Assembly: GCF_015667585.1 (NCBI RefSeq)
Contig: NZ_JADPEG010000011.1
Location: forward strand, 1-64,000
Direction: 5' to 3'
Source of the DNA: Clostridium sp. D33t1_170424_F3
GTDB taxonomy: Bacteria; Bacillota; Clostridia; Oscillospirales; Acutalibacteraceae
DNA length: 64,000 bases
Positions 37,952 to 46,086 of the stretch are shown here, one piece after another (position 1 is the stretch's first letter; every line of letters begins with the position of its first letter). The notes under the pieces are model-generated. The model was not told the origin of the DNA. It made no database searches and was given only the letters and a program-made list of their open reading frames with translations. The position numbers and the translations under genes were made by a program.

Positions 37952-38827
37952 TCAATTGCGGCCTTTGCCGATATAAAAGATTGCAATCGCGCCCGGGCCG
38001 GTGTGTGCGCCGATGATCGGGCCGATATTGTTGGTATAGATATGCCTGGTCTTGTATCGGCTTTTGATCTCTTTTTTCAGATAGGACGCGTCGTCTGGAC
38101 AATCGCCGTGAATGATAAAAACCACCTGGTCTCCGTTGTCACGAAAGGTCTTTTCCATGTGGCCCAACAGCGTGTTCAGGGACGGCCTGCGCCCGCGAAC
38201 CTTTTCCATTGGGACCAGCTTGCCCTCTTCCGTGATGCGCAGAATCGGTTTAATGCCCAGCATCGTGCCAACCAGTGCCGCCGCGCCGGAAAGCCGTCCG
38301 CCGCGCTTGAGGAAATTCAGGTCGTCCACCGTAAACCAGCCGGACACCAGAAAACGTTCGCTTTGCAGCCACTGGCTGAGCTGGTCGATGTCCATGCCCT
38401 CATTCTTTTTCTGCACAGCATAATAGACCAGCAATCCGGTTCCAAATGTGGCGGTCAGGGAATCGCAGACATGAATTTTACGTTCCGGGTATTTTTGCGA
38501 CAGCTCCTCGGCAACCAGAACAGAATTGTGAAACGTTCCGGAAAGCGCGGAGGAAAAGCCGATATACAGAACATCCTGTCCATTTTGCAGGTATGATTCA
38601 AAAACTTCCGTGAAAATAGCCTGGTTGATCTGGTTGGTAGTGGCCATTTCTCCCTTGCGCAGGCGATCAAAAAAGGCCTTTGCAGTGAGTTCCCGCTCGT
38701 CGGAATAATGCGTATAGCTTGTATCACCCATCTGAAAGCCCATGGGGATGACGTCGACTCCCAGCTCTTCCACCAGCTTTGGCGTCAGATCCGCACAGGC
38801 ATCCGTGATGATTTGATAGTCGTTCAT
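37952..38827 (-). CDS. DegV family fatty-acid-binding protein
   Basis: 291 residues. Starts MNDYQIITDACADLTPKLVE and carries MATTNQINQAIFTEVFESYL, LYIGFSSALSGTFHNSVL, FLKRGGRLSGAAALVGTMLG and, near the C-terminus, GPIIGAHTGPGAIAIFYIG, the fatty-acid pocket motifs. Likely a FakB-like acyl carrier for fatty-acid phosphorylation, by family analogy. It is the second gene of a tandem pair, 41 bases after its paralogue, to which it is closely similar throughout; this indicates local duplication. Confidence 0.92.
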   Translation of the reverse strand: MNDYQIITDACADLTPKLVEELGVDVIPMGFQMGDTSYTHYSDERELTAKAFFDRLRKGEMATTNQINQAIFTEVFESYLQNGQDVLYIGFSSALSGTFHNSVLVAEELSQKYPERKIHVCDSLTATFGTGLLVYYAVQKKNEGMDIDQLSQWLQSERFLVSGWFTVDDLNFLKRGGRLSGAAALVGTMLGIKPILRITEEGKLVPMEKVRGRRPSLNTLLGHMEKTFRDNGDQVVFIIHGDCPDDASYLKKEIKSRYKTRHIYTNNIGPIIGAHTGPGAIAIFYIGKGRN

Positions 38828-38868
38828 AAAGATCGTTTCCTTTCCTTTGGGCGGCAGCGAAAAGCTGC

Positions 38869-39744
38869 TCAGTCTTTACTCTTTCCAAGGAAAAACAAAG
38901 CGATGGTACCGGGCCCGGAATGCGAACCAATGACCGGCCCAATATAGTTGATATAGATATTCTTTACATGAAAGCGCGATTTTACTTGTTCCGCAACATA
39001 TTCCGCATCTTCCAACGCGTTTCCATGGCTGATGAAAACAGTCTGTTCTTCCGGACGTTCCACCGTTTTTGCCATGTGGTCCACAAGTGCGTTCAGAGAT
39101 TGCCGCCGGCCGCGGATTTTTTCCACCGGAATCAAATGGCCCTCGTCGTCCACATGCAGCACGGGCTTGATGCCCAGCATTGTGCCGAACATGGCCGCCG
39201 CGCCGGAGACGCGTCCGCCACGCTTGAGAAAGTTCAGATCATCCACTGTGAACCAGTGTGCCAGCCGGTTGCGGTTGTCCATGACCCATTGATACAGTTC
39301 ATCAATGGAAAGCCCGGCATTTTTTCGCTGCACCGCGTTGTATACCAGCAGGCCTTCTCCCATGGACGCCGCGAGAGAATCCGCAACCAGGATTTTGCGG
39401 TCCGGATATTTTTCCGCAAGCTCCTGCGCCACCAGGCGGGAGCAGTTATATGTTCCGGAAAGCCCGGAAGAGAACCCAATATATAGGATGTCCAAGCCCT
39501 TTTGCAGGTATGGCTCAAATGTCTCTGTAAAAGTCAGGGAATTGATCTGGTTGGTAGTGGCGACCTCTCCGGCGGACAGGCGTTCGTATACCTCTTTGGT
39601 AGGCAGCTCGCGCTCGTCGGGGTACTGCAGATAGGTAGTTCCGCCCAGCGTGTACTCCATAGGGATTACATGCACGTTCAGCTCCTCCACCAGCGCGGGG
39701 GTAAGGTCCGTATTGGAATCGGTAATGATTTGATAGCCGCTCAT
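38869..39744 (-). CDS. DegV family fatty-acid-binding protein (tandem paralogue)
   Basis: 291 residues, the same length as the downstream copy. MSGYQIITDSNTDLTPALVE, VATTNQINSLTFTETFEPYL, LYIGFSSGLSGTYNCSRLV, FLKRGGRVSGAAAMFGTMLG and GPVIGSHSGPGTIALFFLG are visible. The ATG at 39744 has AAAAGGAG 9 bases upstream. First gene behind a near-consensus promoter. Differences between the two copies cluster in loops, so they may prefer different acyl chains; this is a guess. Confidence 0.92.
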   Translation of the reverse strand: MSGYQIITDSNTDLTPALVEELNVHVIPMEYTLGGTTYLQYPDERELPTKEVYERLSAGEVATTNQINSLTFTETFEPYLQKGLDILYIGFSSGLSGTYNCSRLVAQELAEKYPDRKILVADSLAASMGEGLLVYNAVQRKNAGLSIDELYQWVMDNRNRLAHWFTVDDLNFLKRGGRVSGAAAMFGTMLGIKPVLHVDDEGHLIPVEKIRGRRQSLNALVDHMAKTVERPEEQTVFISHGNALEDAEYVAEQVKSRFHVKNIYINYIGPVIGSHSGPGTIALFFLGKSKD

Positions 39745-39815
39745 AAATTCAGCTCCTTTTATCCGTAGCAACAACTTCCGTCCCGGGTCATATGTCCATA
39801 AATGGATTATCCAAT

Positions 39816-39844
39816 ATTATATCCGATCCCCAAACATCTGTCAA
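39816..39844 (-). promoter_or_regulatory. Consensus promoter of degV pair
   Basis: Minus strand TTGACA (39844-39839) and TATAAT (39821-39816), 17-base spacer, an exact sigma-A consensus. It lies after the terminator of the structured RNA, so the RNA is not the degV leader. Confidence 0.88.
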
Positions 39845-39865
39845 AGACTGGAAAGCTGTATAAAT

Positions 39866-40056
39866 AAAACAAAAGGCTCCTGTCAAAAACAGGAGCCTGA
39901 TTTTTAAATGAGTCCCGCCTGGCCGTAATGTGCGAAATAACCTGCCTACGAAAGACAGGTGGGTGCCCGCCCAACGGTTTTCCACTCCCTTCTTCCAGCA
40001 CAAGGCCGGGAGGTCTGCGGTCCGCCGCCGGAGCTAAGCTCCCGATTTAAAAGTGT
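39866..40056 (-). ncRNA. Stand-alone structured RNA, possibly 6S RNA
   Basis: About 190 bases on the minus strand between the DUF1292 stop and the degV promoter. The presumed ends pair (uuuuaaau with auuuaaaa); inside are hairpin ggagc-uua-gcucc, a rod formed by ucccggcc..gugc with gcac...ggcc...cggga, and a 7-bp hairpin accuguc/ggcaggu. A 10-bp terminator stem with a T-rich tail closes it (39898-39874). A -10-like TATAAA lies at 40069-40064. Size, end pairing and stand-alone setting fit 6S RNA (ssrS), but I could not match a consensus, so identity is open. It could instead be a 3'-UTR-derived RNA of the DUF1292 gene. Confidence 0.5.
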
Positions 40057-40100
40057 AGGGTTATTTATACACAAGTCCACGCACCAGGCAGGGGGAACAT

Positions 40101-40400
40101 TTAACCTTCGGATTCTTCCTCGTAGAGTTCTTCAAAGTGCTTTTCAAAAATTTCCGCAAGGCGGTCCAGCAGTTCTTCGTCTTCCACTTCCGCAAGCTGC
40201 TGTTCGCCGTCTTCTTCGATCGCCTCGAAGATGTAATAGGTGCCTTCGGATTCCAGCTCATCCTGCGGATCGTCAAAGGTAGGAAGCAACGCGTAGAAAC
40301 AGCCTTCATCATTATCAATTACATCGAGGATTTCAAACTCATGTTCTTCACCCTCGTCATCGATCAATGTAATCAGATCAGCGCCGAATTCTTCGTTCAT
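40101..40400 (-). CDS. DUF1292 family protein (YrzB-like)
   Basis: 99 residues, extremely acidic. MNEEFGADLITLIDDEGEEH, then FYALLPTFDDPQDELESEG and YIFEAIEEDGEQQL match the DUF1292 family, universal in Firmicutes and often beside yrrK/alaS, though not here. The molecular role is unknown. The ATG at 40400 is chosen because AAAGGAG lies 9 bases upstream; an ATG at 40409 directly abuts that site. Confidence 0.9.
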   Translation of the reverse strand: MNEEFGADLITLIDDEGEEHEFEILDVIDNDEGCFYALLPTFDDPQDELESEGTYYIFEAIEEDGEQQLAEVEDEELLDRLAEIFEKHFEELYEEESEG

Positions 40401-40525
40401 GGGGGTCATCTCCTTTACAGATTGATCTTTGTTATTTATTTTACCTTTCCAGGAACGCTAAGTCAACAGAAATCTTTTGTTATAAAATTATCTATAGATA
40501 AACGATAAAAAGTTTAAAAAAAGTA

Positions 40526-40554
40526 TTGACATTCACAAAAACGGAGATTATAAT
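40526..40554 (+). promoter_or_regulatory. Consensus promoter of a long non-coding locus
   Basis: TTGACA at 40526-40531 and TATAAT at 40549-40554 with a 17-base spacer: an exact consensus, pointing into 1.4 kb where no gene of normal size is found. Confidence 0.88.
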
Positions 40555-40718
40555 ATAGACAGAAACAGGGGAGAGAAAAAGAAGTAAGATGCCAAATAAG
40601 TAAAGAGCTTTGGTGGTATTACAAAAATGGTACCATGAGAAGCAGTTAGGAAAGGGCATCGGTTATTGAAAAGGTCTCTTTCATGTAAACGTAGCTTTTA
40701 AGAGAAAGGGTGAGTCCC

Positions 40719-40781
40719 ATGGACAACGAAAGCATACAGTTTCGAAGTGCAGTCTGTCGGGCTTGCACTTCTGAACAATAA
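40719..40781 (+). CDS. Possible 20-aa peptide in non-coding locus
   Basis: ATG at 40719 preceded by AAAGGGTGAG at a good distance; encodes MDNESIQFRSAVCRACTSEQ and stops. It lies about 160 bases into the putative transcript and overlaps an 8-bp hairpin. It may be a small translated peptide, or chance. No homology is recognised. Confidence 0.25.
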   Translation: MDNESIQFRSAVCRACTSEQ

Positions 40782-40929
40782 GATCCCCAACAGTGGAAGC
40801 TGTATTCCTGAAAATTGATTAGTCTATCCTAAATAATCAATTTTATTAATTTGCAACCAATGAGATACCAGCTGTTACAGAAATGCAAAGTATAAACAAG
40901 TTGGAAAATACAGTGTTTATCGCATGGAA

Positions 40930-41440
40930 GGAAAGCTGGAGAATCCAAATAAGCAACCACAGACACCGGTAACTGAAAGCAGGATAGAGCAATCGGTCAG
41001 TATTCCGGAGAAAATTGCATCGCAAAACTCAAATGGTCTGTAAAACTGGAAATCTTTGAAAAAGGACAGAACGAAAGACAGGATGAGGTCTACAGTCAGC
41101 ATTTAATTTTTAGAAGGGTTGTAACTGGAGAACGGAGAGCCTGTAATGCCGGATTCTGAAAAGACCGGAGCGAAAGCAGGAGGAAGGAAACAGCCAACCA
41201 ATCCAAAAAGAAAGCTGTAATTGGAAAACTGATAATGCCTGTAAGCTGGATTTCTTTTGAAAAGGTACAGGACAAAAGCAGAATGAAAGTGAGCGGTCCA
41301 ATTGGATCAACAGGGAATTTGTAACCAGAAAGCCTAGAAGCCTGTATCACTGGTAGCGTGAAGTACTTGTTTAGGTTGAATGCCGGAAGAAACCTGCATA
41401 TAGTTTTTGAAAGCGAAAAGATTGGAATAAATCGTAAGTT
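40930..41440 (+). repeat. Imperfect ~100-nt tandem repeats
   Basis: Units begin near 40930, 41036, 41139, 41237 and 41340, so spacing is about 98-106. Each starts like g.ctgtaa..ctgga and continues with ttgaaaag, ac.gga, gaaagcagga. and a second ctgtaa.tgg-type motif about 80 bases on. Divergence between units is substantial; the first and last are the weakest. Confidence 0.55.
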
Positions 41441-41947
41441 GAAGAGAGAACTGATGATGCAGAATTTTCTGAAGGCGATCGTTTCTGGCAAAGATCAGAG
41501 AGTAAAAAAGGACCCGCGCGGGAAATTTGATTTATTCACAAACTGATTTTGCAAAAGAACGGTATCATTCATTATCTCGTTTTTATAAAAATAACGCGAA
41601 AAGGGATGAGTCCAAAGGGCAATTGAATTTTTAGCTGGCCATGAATTGAGAAAGGATACGATCTGTATTAAGAATCAACCAATGGTTTGCACAAACAAAC
41701 TCCTTTATTCGGAATAGCGTGATCTATACTTTAAAACCCGGTTAACTTTTATTAAAAAGTAGTTCAGTATGAACATGAAGAATTATTTGGGTAACTCTAA
41801 AATATAGTTTCAAACACGCGTAAAGATTCCAGAATCGTGGGAAAATGAGGAATGATTCCAATGGTTCCCATGTACTAAAATTCCAAAGACCTGAAAAGGT
41901 GTTTAGATAGTAAGAGGATCATAATTTGTTCGATAGCTCTGAATAAG

Positions 41948-41986
41948 GAAGCTCTGGTAATTAATGTTACCGGAGCTTCTGTTTTT
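41948..41986 (+). terminator. Terminator of the non-coding locus
   Basis: A 13-bp stem (gaagctctggtaa with ttaccggagcttc, one G-U) and TGTTTTTA, upstream of the trxB promoter. Confidence 0.85.
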
Positions 41987-42024
41987 ATGTTTTCCTTTTT
42001 CTTCTATTTTGTGTACAAGTTGTG

Positions 42025-42030
42025 TATAAT
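42025..42030 (+). promoter_or_regulatory. -10 box of trxB promoter
   Basis: TATAAT 53 bases before trxB; the -35 region (about 42002-42007) is poor, which suggests an activator or an extended element. Confidence 0.5.
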
Positions 42031-42083
42031 AAGGATAGGAAAAGCGGCCAAACTGAAATAGACTGTGTGAAGGAGGATTCGGT

Positions 42084-43004
42084 ATGAATCAATACGATGT
42101 CATCGTTGTCGGCGGAGGGCCGGCTGGATATACGGCGGCTCTGTACTGTGCCCGCGCGGCGCTTTCCACTTTAATTATAGAAGCGATGGCGCCGGGTGGA
42201 CAGATGGGTACTACTGATCAAATTGACAATTATCCGGGGTTTGCAGACGGCGTAAATGGATTTGAGTTGGCTATGGAGATGCAGAAACAGGCGGAGCGTT
42301 TCGGCGCGGTCAGCGTTTTTGCACAGGTTTCCTCGTTGCATTTAGACGCTCCAGTCAAAAAAATTTGCACGGAAGATGGGGAGGAGTATGAAAGCAGCGC
42401 TGTGATTCTAGCGCTTGGCGCTTCTCCGCGTGAGCTGGGATTGCCGAACGAAAAGAGCCTGCGTGGAAAAGGCGTTTCCTATTGCGCGACCTGTGACGGA
42501 ATGTTTTATAAAGGAAAGACCGTTGCTGTCATTGGCGGTGGAGATACCGCGGCTGCGGATACAGTTTTTCTATCCAAGATATGCGAAAAGATCTATTTGG
42601 TGCATCGGCGCGATACACTCAGAGCTTCGAAGGCGTACCTGAAGCCGCTGGAAAAATGTGAAAATGTAGAGTTTGTGTGGGATTCTGTTGTAGAAGAAAT
42701 TTTAGAAAACGGAAAAGTAACCGGTATCCGCGTGAAAAATGTCAAGACGGAAGAGCAAAAGGAACTGACCTGTGATGGCGTCTTTGTCGCGGTGGGAAAT
42801 ATTCCGAATACGGGACTTGTTAAAGAATCACTCCAATTGACCCCGGCAGGATATATTGACGCGGGAGAAAGTACAGAAACAAATTTACCGGGTGTATTTG
42901 CCGCTGGCGACGTACGTCAAAAGGTTTTGCGCCAGGTGGTAACGGCCGTTTCCGACGGCGCGGTAGCCGCGCATATGACGGAAGAGTACCTCACAAAAAA
43001 GTAA
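42084..43004 (+). CDS. trxB: Thioredoxin reductase
   Basis: 306 residues. FAD-binding VVGGGPAGYTAALYCARA at the N-terminus, redox-active CATCDG (Cys135 and Cys138), NADPH-binding VIGGGDTAAADT, and the C-terminal FAD motif GVFAAGDVRQKVLRQVVTA. It reduces thioredoxin with NADPH in the cytosol. Length and all motifs are normal. GAAGGAGG precedes the start. Transcribed alone; no trxA is adjacent. Confidence 0.95.
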   Translation: MNQYDVIVVGGGPAGYTAALYCARAALSTLIIEAMAPGGQMGTTDQIDNYPGFADGVNGFELAMEMQKQAERFGAVSVFAQVSSLHLDAPVKKICTEDGEEYESSAVILALGASPRELGLPNEKSLRGKGVSYCATCDGMFYKGKTVAVIGGGDTAAADTVFLSKICEKIYLVHRRDTLRASKAYLKPLEKCENVEFVWDSVVEEILENGKVTGIRVKNVKTEEQKELTCDGVFVAVGNIPNTGLVKESLQLTPAGYIDAGESTETNLPGVFAAGDVRQKVLRQVVTAVSDGAVAAHMTEEYLTKK

Positions 43005-43022
43005 ATTGGCAATTCTATGATG

Positions 43023-43075
43023 AAAAACCCTGACGATGCAGCAGTGATAGGACTGTTTTATCGTCAGGGTTTTCT
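43023..43075 (+). terminator. Terminator after trxB
   Basis: A 14-bp stem (aaaaaccctgacgat and atcgtcagggtttt) with a 24-base loop and a T-rich end. Confidence 0.85.
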
Positions 43076-43164
43076 TTGTGCAGATGGCTGTATCTTGCAA
43101 GATATAAGGTGCGGCCCAGAATGCTTCATATGCTTTTTAGTTGGTAAAAATTTTAGGTTCAGAA

Positions 43165-43230
43165 TTGTGAAAATTGCGGAATAAAATATTATTCTGTCAT
43201 TAATCAGGTGAATATGGTATACTTGTACCA
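43165..43230 (+). promoter_or_regulatory. Promoter and possible operator of cas operon
   Basis: TTGTGA (43165-43170), 16-base spacer, TATTAT (43187-43192). A second possible -10, TATACT at 43218-43223, lies inside the inverted repeat tggtatacttgtacca (43215-43230), which could be a repressor site. The cas3 start follows 30 bases later. Confidence 0.5.
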
Positions 43231-43259
43231 GAATATTCCTAAGATCAGGGGGTGAAATC

Positions 43260-45413
43260 ATGTATATAGCCCATAAGAATCCAGACGATGGAACAGAGCA
43301 AAGTATTTTGCAGCATCAGCAAGGGACGGTAGAGTTGGCGGAGCGATTTGCGGATCGTTTTGGCGACGGAGAATACGGAAGAATCTGTGCATGGCTGCAT
43401 GATGTGGGAAAGTATACCGAAGCATTTCAAAAACGAATTCATGGCGCCAATATCCATGTGGACCATTCCACCGCCGGTGCGCAAATTGTGGATAAGATGA
43501 TACCGGGTATCGGAATGTGGTTGGCCTATTGTATTGCAGGCCACCATGGAGGGCTGCCGAACGGCGGCAGTCCCATGGATACGCAGGCAGAAGTGACTTT
43601 GAGCGGCCGATTGAAACGTCATGTGGAAGATTACAGCGCTTTCTACGATGATAATACGCTGCCTCCGTTGCCTCAAAAGCAGCCGTTCCAACCGCTCTAT
43701 AAAGCAGGCTTTTCCATATCATTTTTTATCCGTATGCTGTATTCCTGTCTGGTGGACGCGGACTATCTGGATACGGAAACCTTTATGAAAGGTGGCTGTA
43801 CAGGCCGTGCCCAGAATCAGGCTGCTCTGGAATACCTGAAGGATAAGCTGGATCAGAAGCTGGAGACCTTTGCGGGAGCGACGAAGCCCATCCATATAAA
43901 AAGAAACGAAATTTTACAAAGCTGTCTGGGCGCCGCTGCTTCAGACAGGGGCTTATTTTCACTTACGGTCCCGACTGGCGGGGGAAAGACATGGTCGTCC
44001 CTTGCTTTTGCTCTGCGGCATGCAATACATAACGGGATGGATCGCGTAATTTATGTGATTCCCTATACCAGCATCATTGAACAGAATGCTGGGGAATTTA
44101 AATCCGTTCTGGGAAAAGAAAATGTTTTGGAACACCATTCCAACTTCGACTTTGACGAAGACCGAGAAGATGATGTGTTGAAGGTACAAAAGCTGGCGAC
44201 GGAAAATTGGGATATGCCCGTTATCGTCACAACGAATGTGCAGTTTTTTGAATCCTTATTTGCCTGTAAATCATCCAGATGCCGGAAGCTGCACAATATA
44301 GCCAACAGTGTGGTGATATTTGATGAGGCGCAGATGCTGCCGACGGAATATTTATTGCCCTGTGTAAGAGCTATTGCGGAATTGGTGGCGAATTATCGGT
44401 GCACGGCAGTTTTATGCAGTGCCACACAACCGGCGTTGCAGCCCTTCTTTCCACCGAATATGCCAATACGTGAAATTTGTGAGAATACCCGGGAACTGTA
44501 CGACTTTTTCCGGCGTACGCGTCTGGTTTACCGGGGAGCGATGGACAATCAAATGCTGGCGGAGGAGATGGGACAAGCACAGCAGGCGCTTTGCATTGTA
44601 GACAACCGGAGACAGGCGAGGGATTTATATCAGTTATTGGAAGGGGAGGGATGCTATCATCTATCCACTTTGATGTATCCGGCGCACCGCAAAAGAGTGA
44701 TTGCGGAAATAAAAGTGCGTTTAAAAAGTGAGAAACCTTGTAAGGTGGTCGCGACTCGTCTGATTGAGGCGGGCGTGGATGTGGACTTTCCGGTAGTATA
44801 CCGCGCGATGGCAGGGCTGGATTCTCTGGTGCAGGCGGCAGGCCGCTGCAACCGCGAGGGAAAAAGAGAAGTCAGCGATGTGTTTGTATTTAATCCGGAA
44901 GAACAATATGCCAATCGGCCGCATGCACAGGGAAGGCCGTTGAAAGCGGCGCAATTTGTGATGCGCCATTATAAAGACCTGCTGTCTCCGGAAGCAATTC
45001 ATGCCTATTTTACTGAACTGTATAATGTAGAGGGGCCGGAGGGCTTGGACATGCCCCAAATTGTAGATAAATTGGAGTCCAGCCTGCAGGAATTTGGATT
45101 TTTTTGCGACTTTTCAGAAATTGCGGAAAAATTTGAGTTCATTGATCAAAAGACAAAGCCAGTGGTTATTGCCAAAGAAGATTGTGTGAAGCAGTGGGTT
45201 CAAGAACTTGCAAAGGGGCCAAACCGCGATTTGCTGCGCCGTTTGCAGCCTTACGCCGCGACGACCTATCCGCAGGAATTTGACCGCTTGCGCGACGCCG
45301 GAGCGATTACATATGTTTGTGGAGAAACCGCAGTCTTACTGGACGATGAAAGGTACAGCGAGAAAATTGGGTTGGACGCCCTAGCGTCCAGTGGAATTGG
45401 GATTATCATATAA
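43260..45413 (+). CDS. cas3: CRISPR-associated helicase/nuclease Cas3, type I-C
   Basis: 717 residues. An N-terminal HD nuclease domain (HDVGK with His47-Asp48; later CIAGHHGG) degrades target DNA; then a superfamily 2 helicase with Walker A VPTGGGKTWSS (about 238-248), FDEAQMLPT (about 356) and, in the second lobe, TRLIEAGVDVDFP and QAAGRCNREG. It is recruited by the Cascade complex once a target is bound. GGGGGTG lies six bases before the ATG. First gene of the seven-gene operon; its end overlaps sequence just upstream of cas5. Confidence 0.97.
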   Translation: MYIAHKNPDDGTEQSILQHQQGTVELAERFADRFGDGEYGRICAWLHDVGKYTEAFQKRIHGANIHVDHSTAGAQIVDKMIPGIGMWLAYCIAGHHGGLPNGGSPMDTQAEVTLSGRLKRHVEDYSAFYDDNTLPPLPQKQPFQPLYKAGFSISFFIRMLYSCLVDADYLDTETFMKGGCTGRAQNQAALEYLKDKLDQKLETFAGATKPIHIKRNEILQSCLGAAASDRGLFSLTVPTGGGKTWSSLAFALRHAIHNGMDRVIYVIPYTSIIEQNAGEFKSVLGKENVLEHHSNFDFDEDREDDVLKVQKLATENWDMPVIVTTNVQFFESLFACKSSRCRKLHNIANSVVIFDEAQMLPTEYLLPCVRAIAELVANYRCTAVLCSATQPALQPFFPPNMPIREICENTRELYDFFRRTRLVYRGAMDNQMLAEEMGQAQQALCIVDNRRQARDLYQLLEGEGCYHLSTLMYPAHRKRVIAEIKVRLKSEKPCKVVATRLIEAGVDVDFPVVYRAMAGLDSLVQAAGRCNREGKREVSDVFVFNPEEQYANRPHAQGRPLKAAQFVMRHYKDLLSPEAIHAYFTELYNVEGPEGLDMPQIVDKLESSLQEFGFFCDFSEIAEKFEFIDQKTKPVVIAKEDCVKQWVQELAKGPNRDLLRRLQPYAATTYPQEFDRLRDAGAITYVCGETAVLLDDERYSEKIGLDALASSGIGIII

Positions 45414-45426
45414 AGGGGGAATTGAT

Positions 45427-46086
45427 TTGGGATATGGCATTAAACTGAAGGTCTGGGGCAAATATGCACTTTTTACCCGTCCCGAAATGAAGGTGGAGCG
45501 CGTCAGTTACGATGTGATGACTCCTTCCGCCGCAAGGGGGATCATAGAGGCAATTTACTGGAAACCGGCGATCCGATGGAAGATCGACCGGATTCAGGTG
45601 TGTAAAAAAATCTCGTTTACCAATGTGCGAAGAAACGAGGTAGGATGTAAAATATCGGCTCGAAATGTTCGATCGGTTATGGATGGTGCAAAAAAACCTT
45701 TATATATTGATACTGCATCGAAAATCCAACAGCGGGCTTCCCTGTTGCTACAGGACGTCTGCTATATCATCGAAGCACATTTTGAAATGACACAGCAGGC
45801 GGGAGCGCGCGATACGCCGGAAAAGCATTATGCAATTGCGGCACGCCGGATGCGAAATGGACAGTGCTATCATATGCCATGCTTCGGCTGCAGGGAATTT
45901 CCTGCACATTTTCGTCTGGTGGAAGAGGACGAGCCGGAGCCGCCGGGTATCGCGGAAAGCCGGGATTTGGGGTATATGCTGTATGACATGGACTACAGCA
46001 ATCCTCAGGACATCCAGCCGGTCTTTTTCCGTGCCAGGATGGAAAACGGCGTGATTGATCTGCGGGACTGTGAGGTGGTACGATGA
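45427..46086 (+). CDS. cas5c: Cas5c (Cas5d), crRNA-processing endonuclease of type I-C
   Basis: 219 residues with LGYGIKLKVWGKYALFTRPE and KVERVSYDVMTPSAARGIIEAIYWKP, the RAMP-fold and first-helix signatures of Cas5c. In type I-C, Cas5c cuts pre-crRNA in the repeat and stays on its 5' handle in Cascade, replacing Cas6, which is absent here as expected. The start is taken as TTG at 45427, with GGGGG 7-8 bases upstream; a GTG at 45391 inside cas3 is possible but has no ribosome site. Confidence 0.93.
   Translation: MGYGIKLKVWGKYALFTRPEMKVERVSYDVMTPSAARGIIEAIYWKPAIRWKIDRIQVCKKISFTNVRRNEVGCKISARNVRSVMDGAKKPLYIDTASKIQQRASLLLQDVCYIIEAHFEMTQQAGARDTPEKHYAIAARRMRNGQCYHMPCFGCREFPAHFRLVEEDEPEPPGIAESRDLGYMLYDMDYSNPQDIQPVFFRARMENGVIDLRDCEVVR

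Larger units (their letters stand above)
40561..41990 (+). ncRNA. Candidate long non-coding transcript (~1.4 kb) with internal repeats
   Basis: Between a consensus promoter and a strong terminator lie about 1,430 bases with no frame longer than about 60 codons that has a ribosome site. The sequence is purine-rich on the plus strand and lower in GC than the surrounding genes. It holds four to five imperfect tandem units of about 100 bases (40930-41440). A motif near gaaagggtgagtccca (40705-40720) returns as gaaaagggatgagtcca (41600-41616), flanking the repeats. Palindromes include atggtaccat and gaagtgca/tgcacttc. It could be a large structured RNA, or a decayed repeat gene. Not assigned to any known class such as OLE or ROOL. 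Confidence 0.45.

Noticed and set aside
40920-41545. A decayed protein gene in the repeat locus (some segments read as 30-40 residue peptides)
   Set aside because: Stops recur in each unit, the peptides share no conserved sequence and lack ribosome sites, so a coding origin is not supported, though not excluded.
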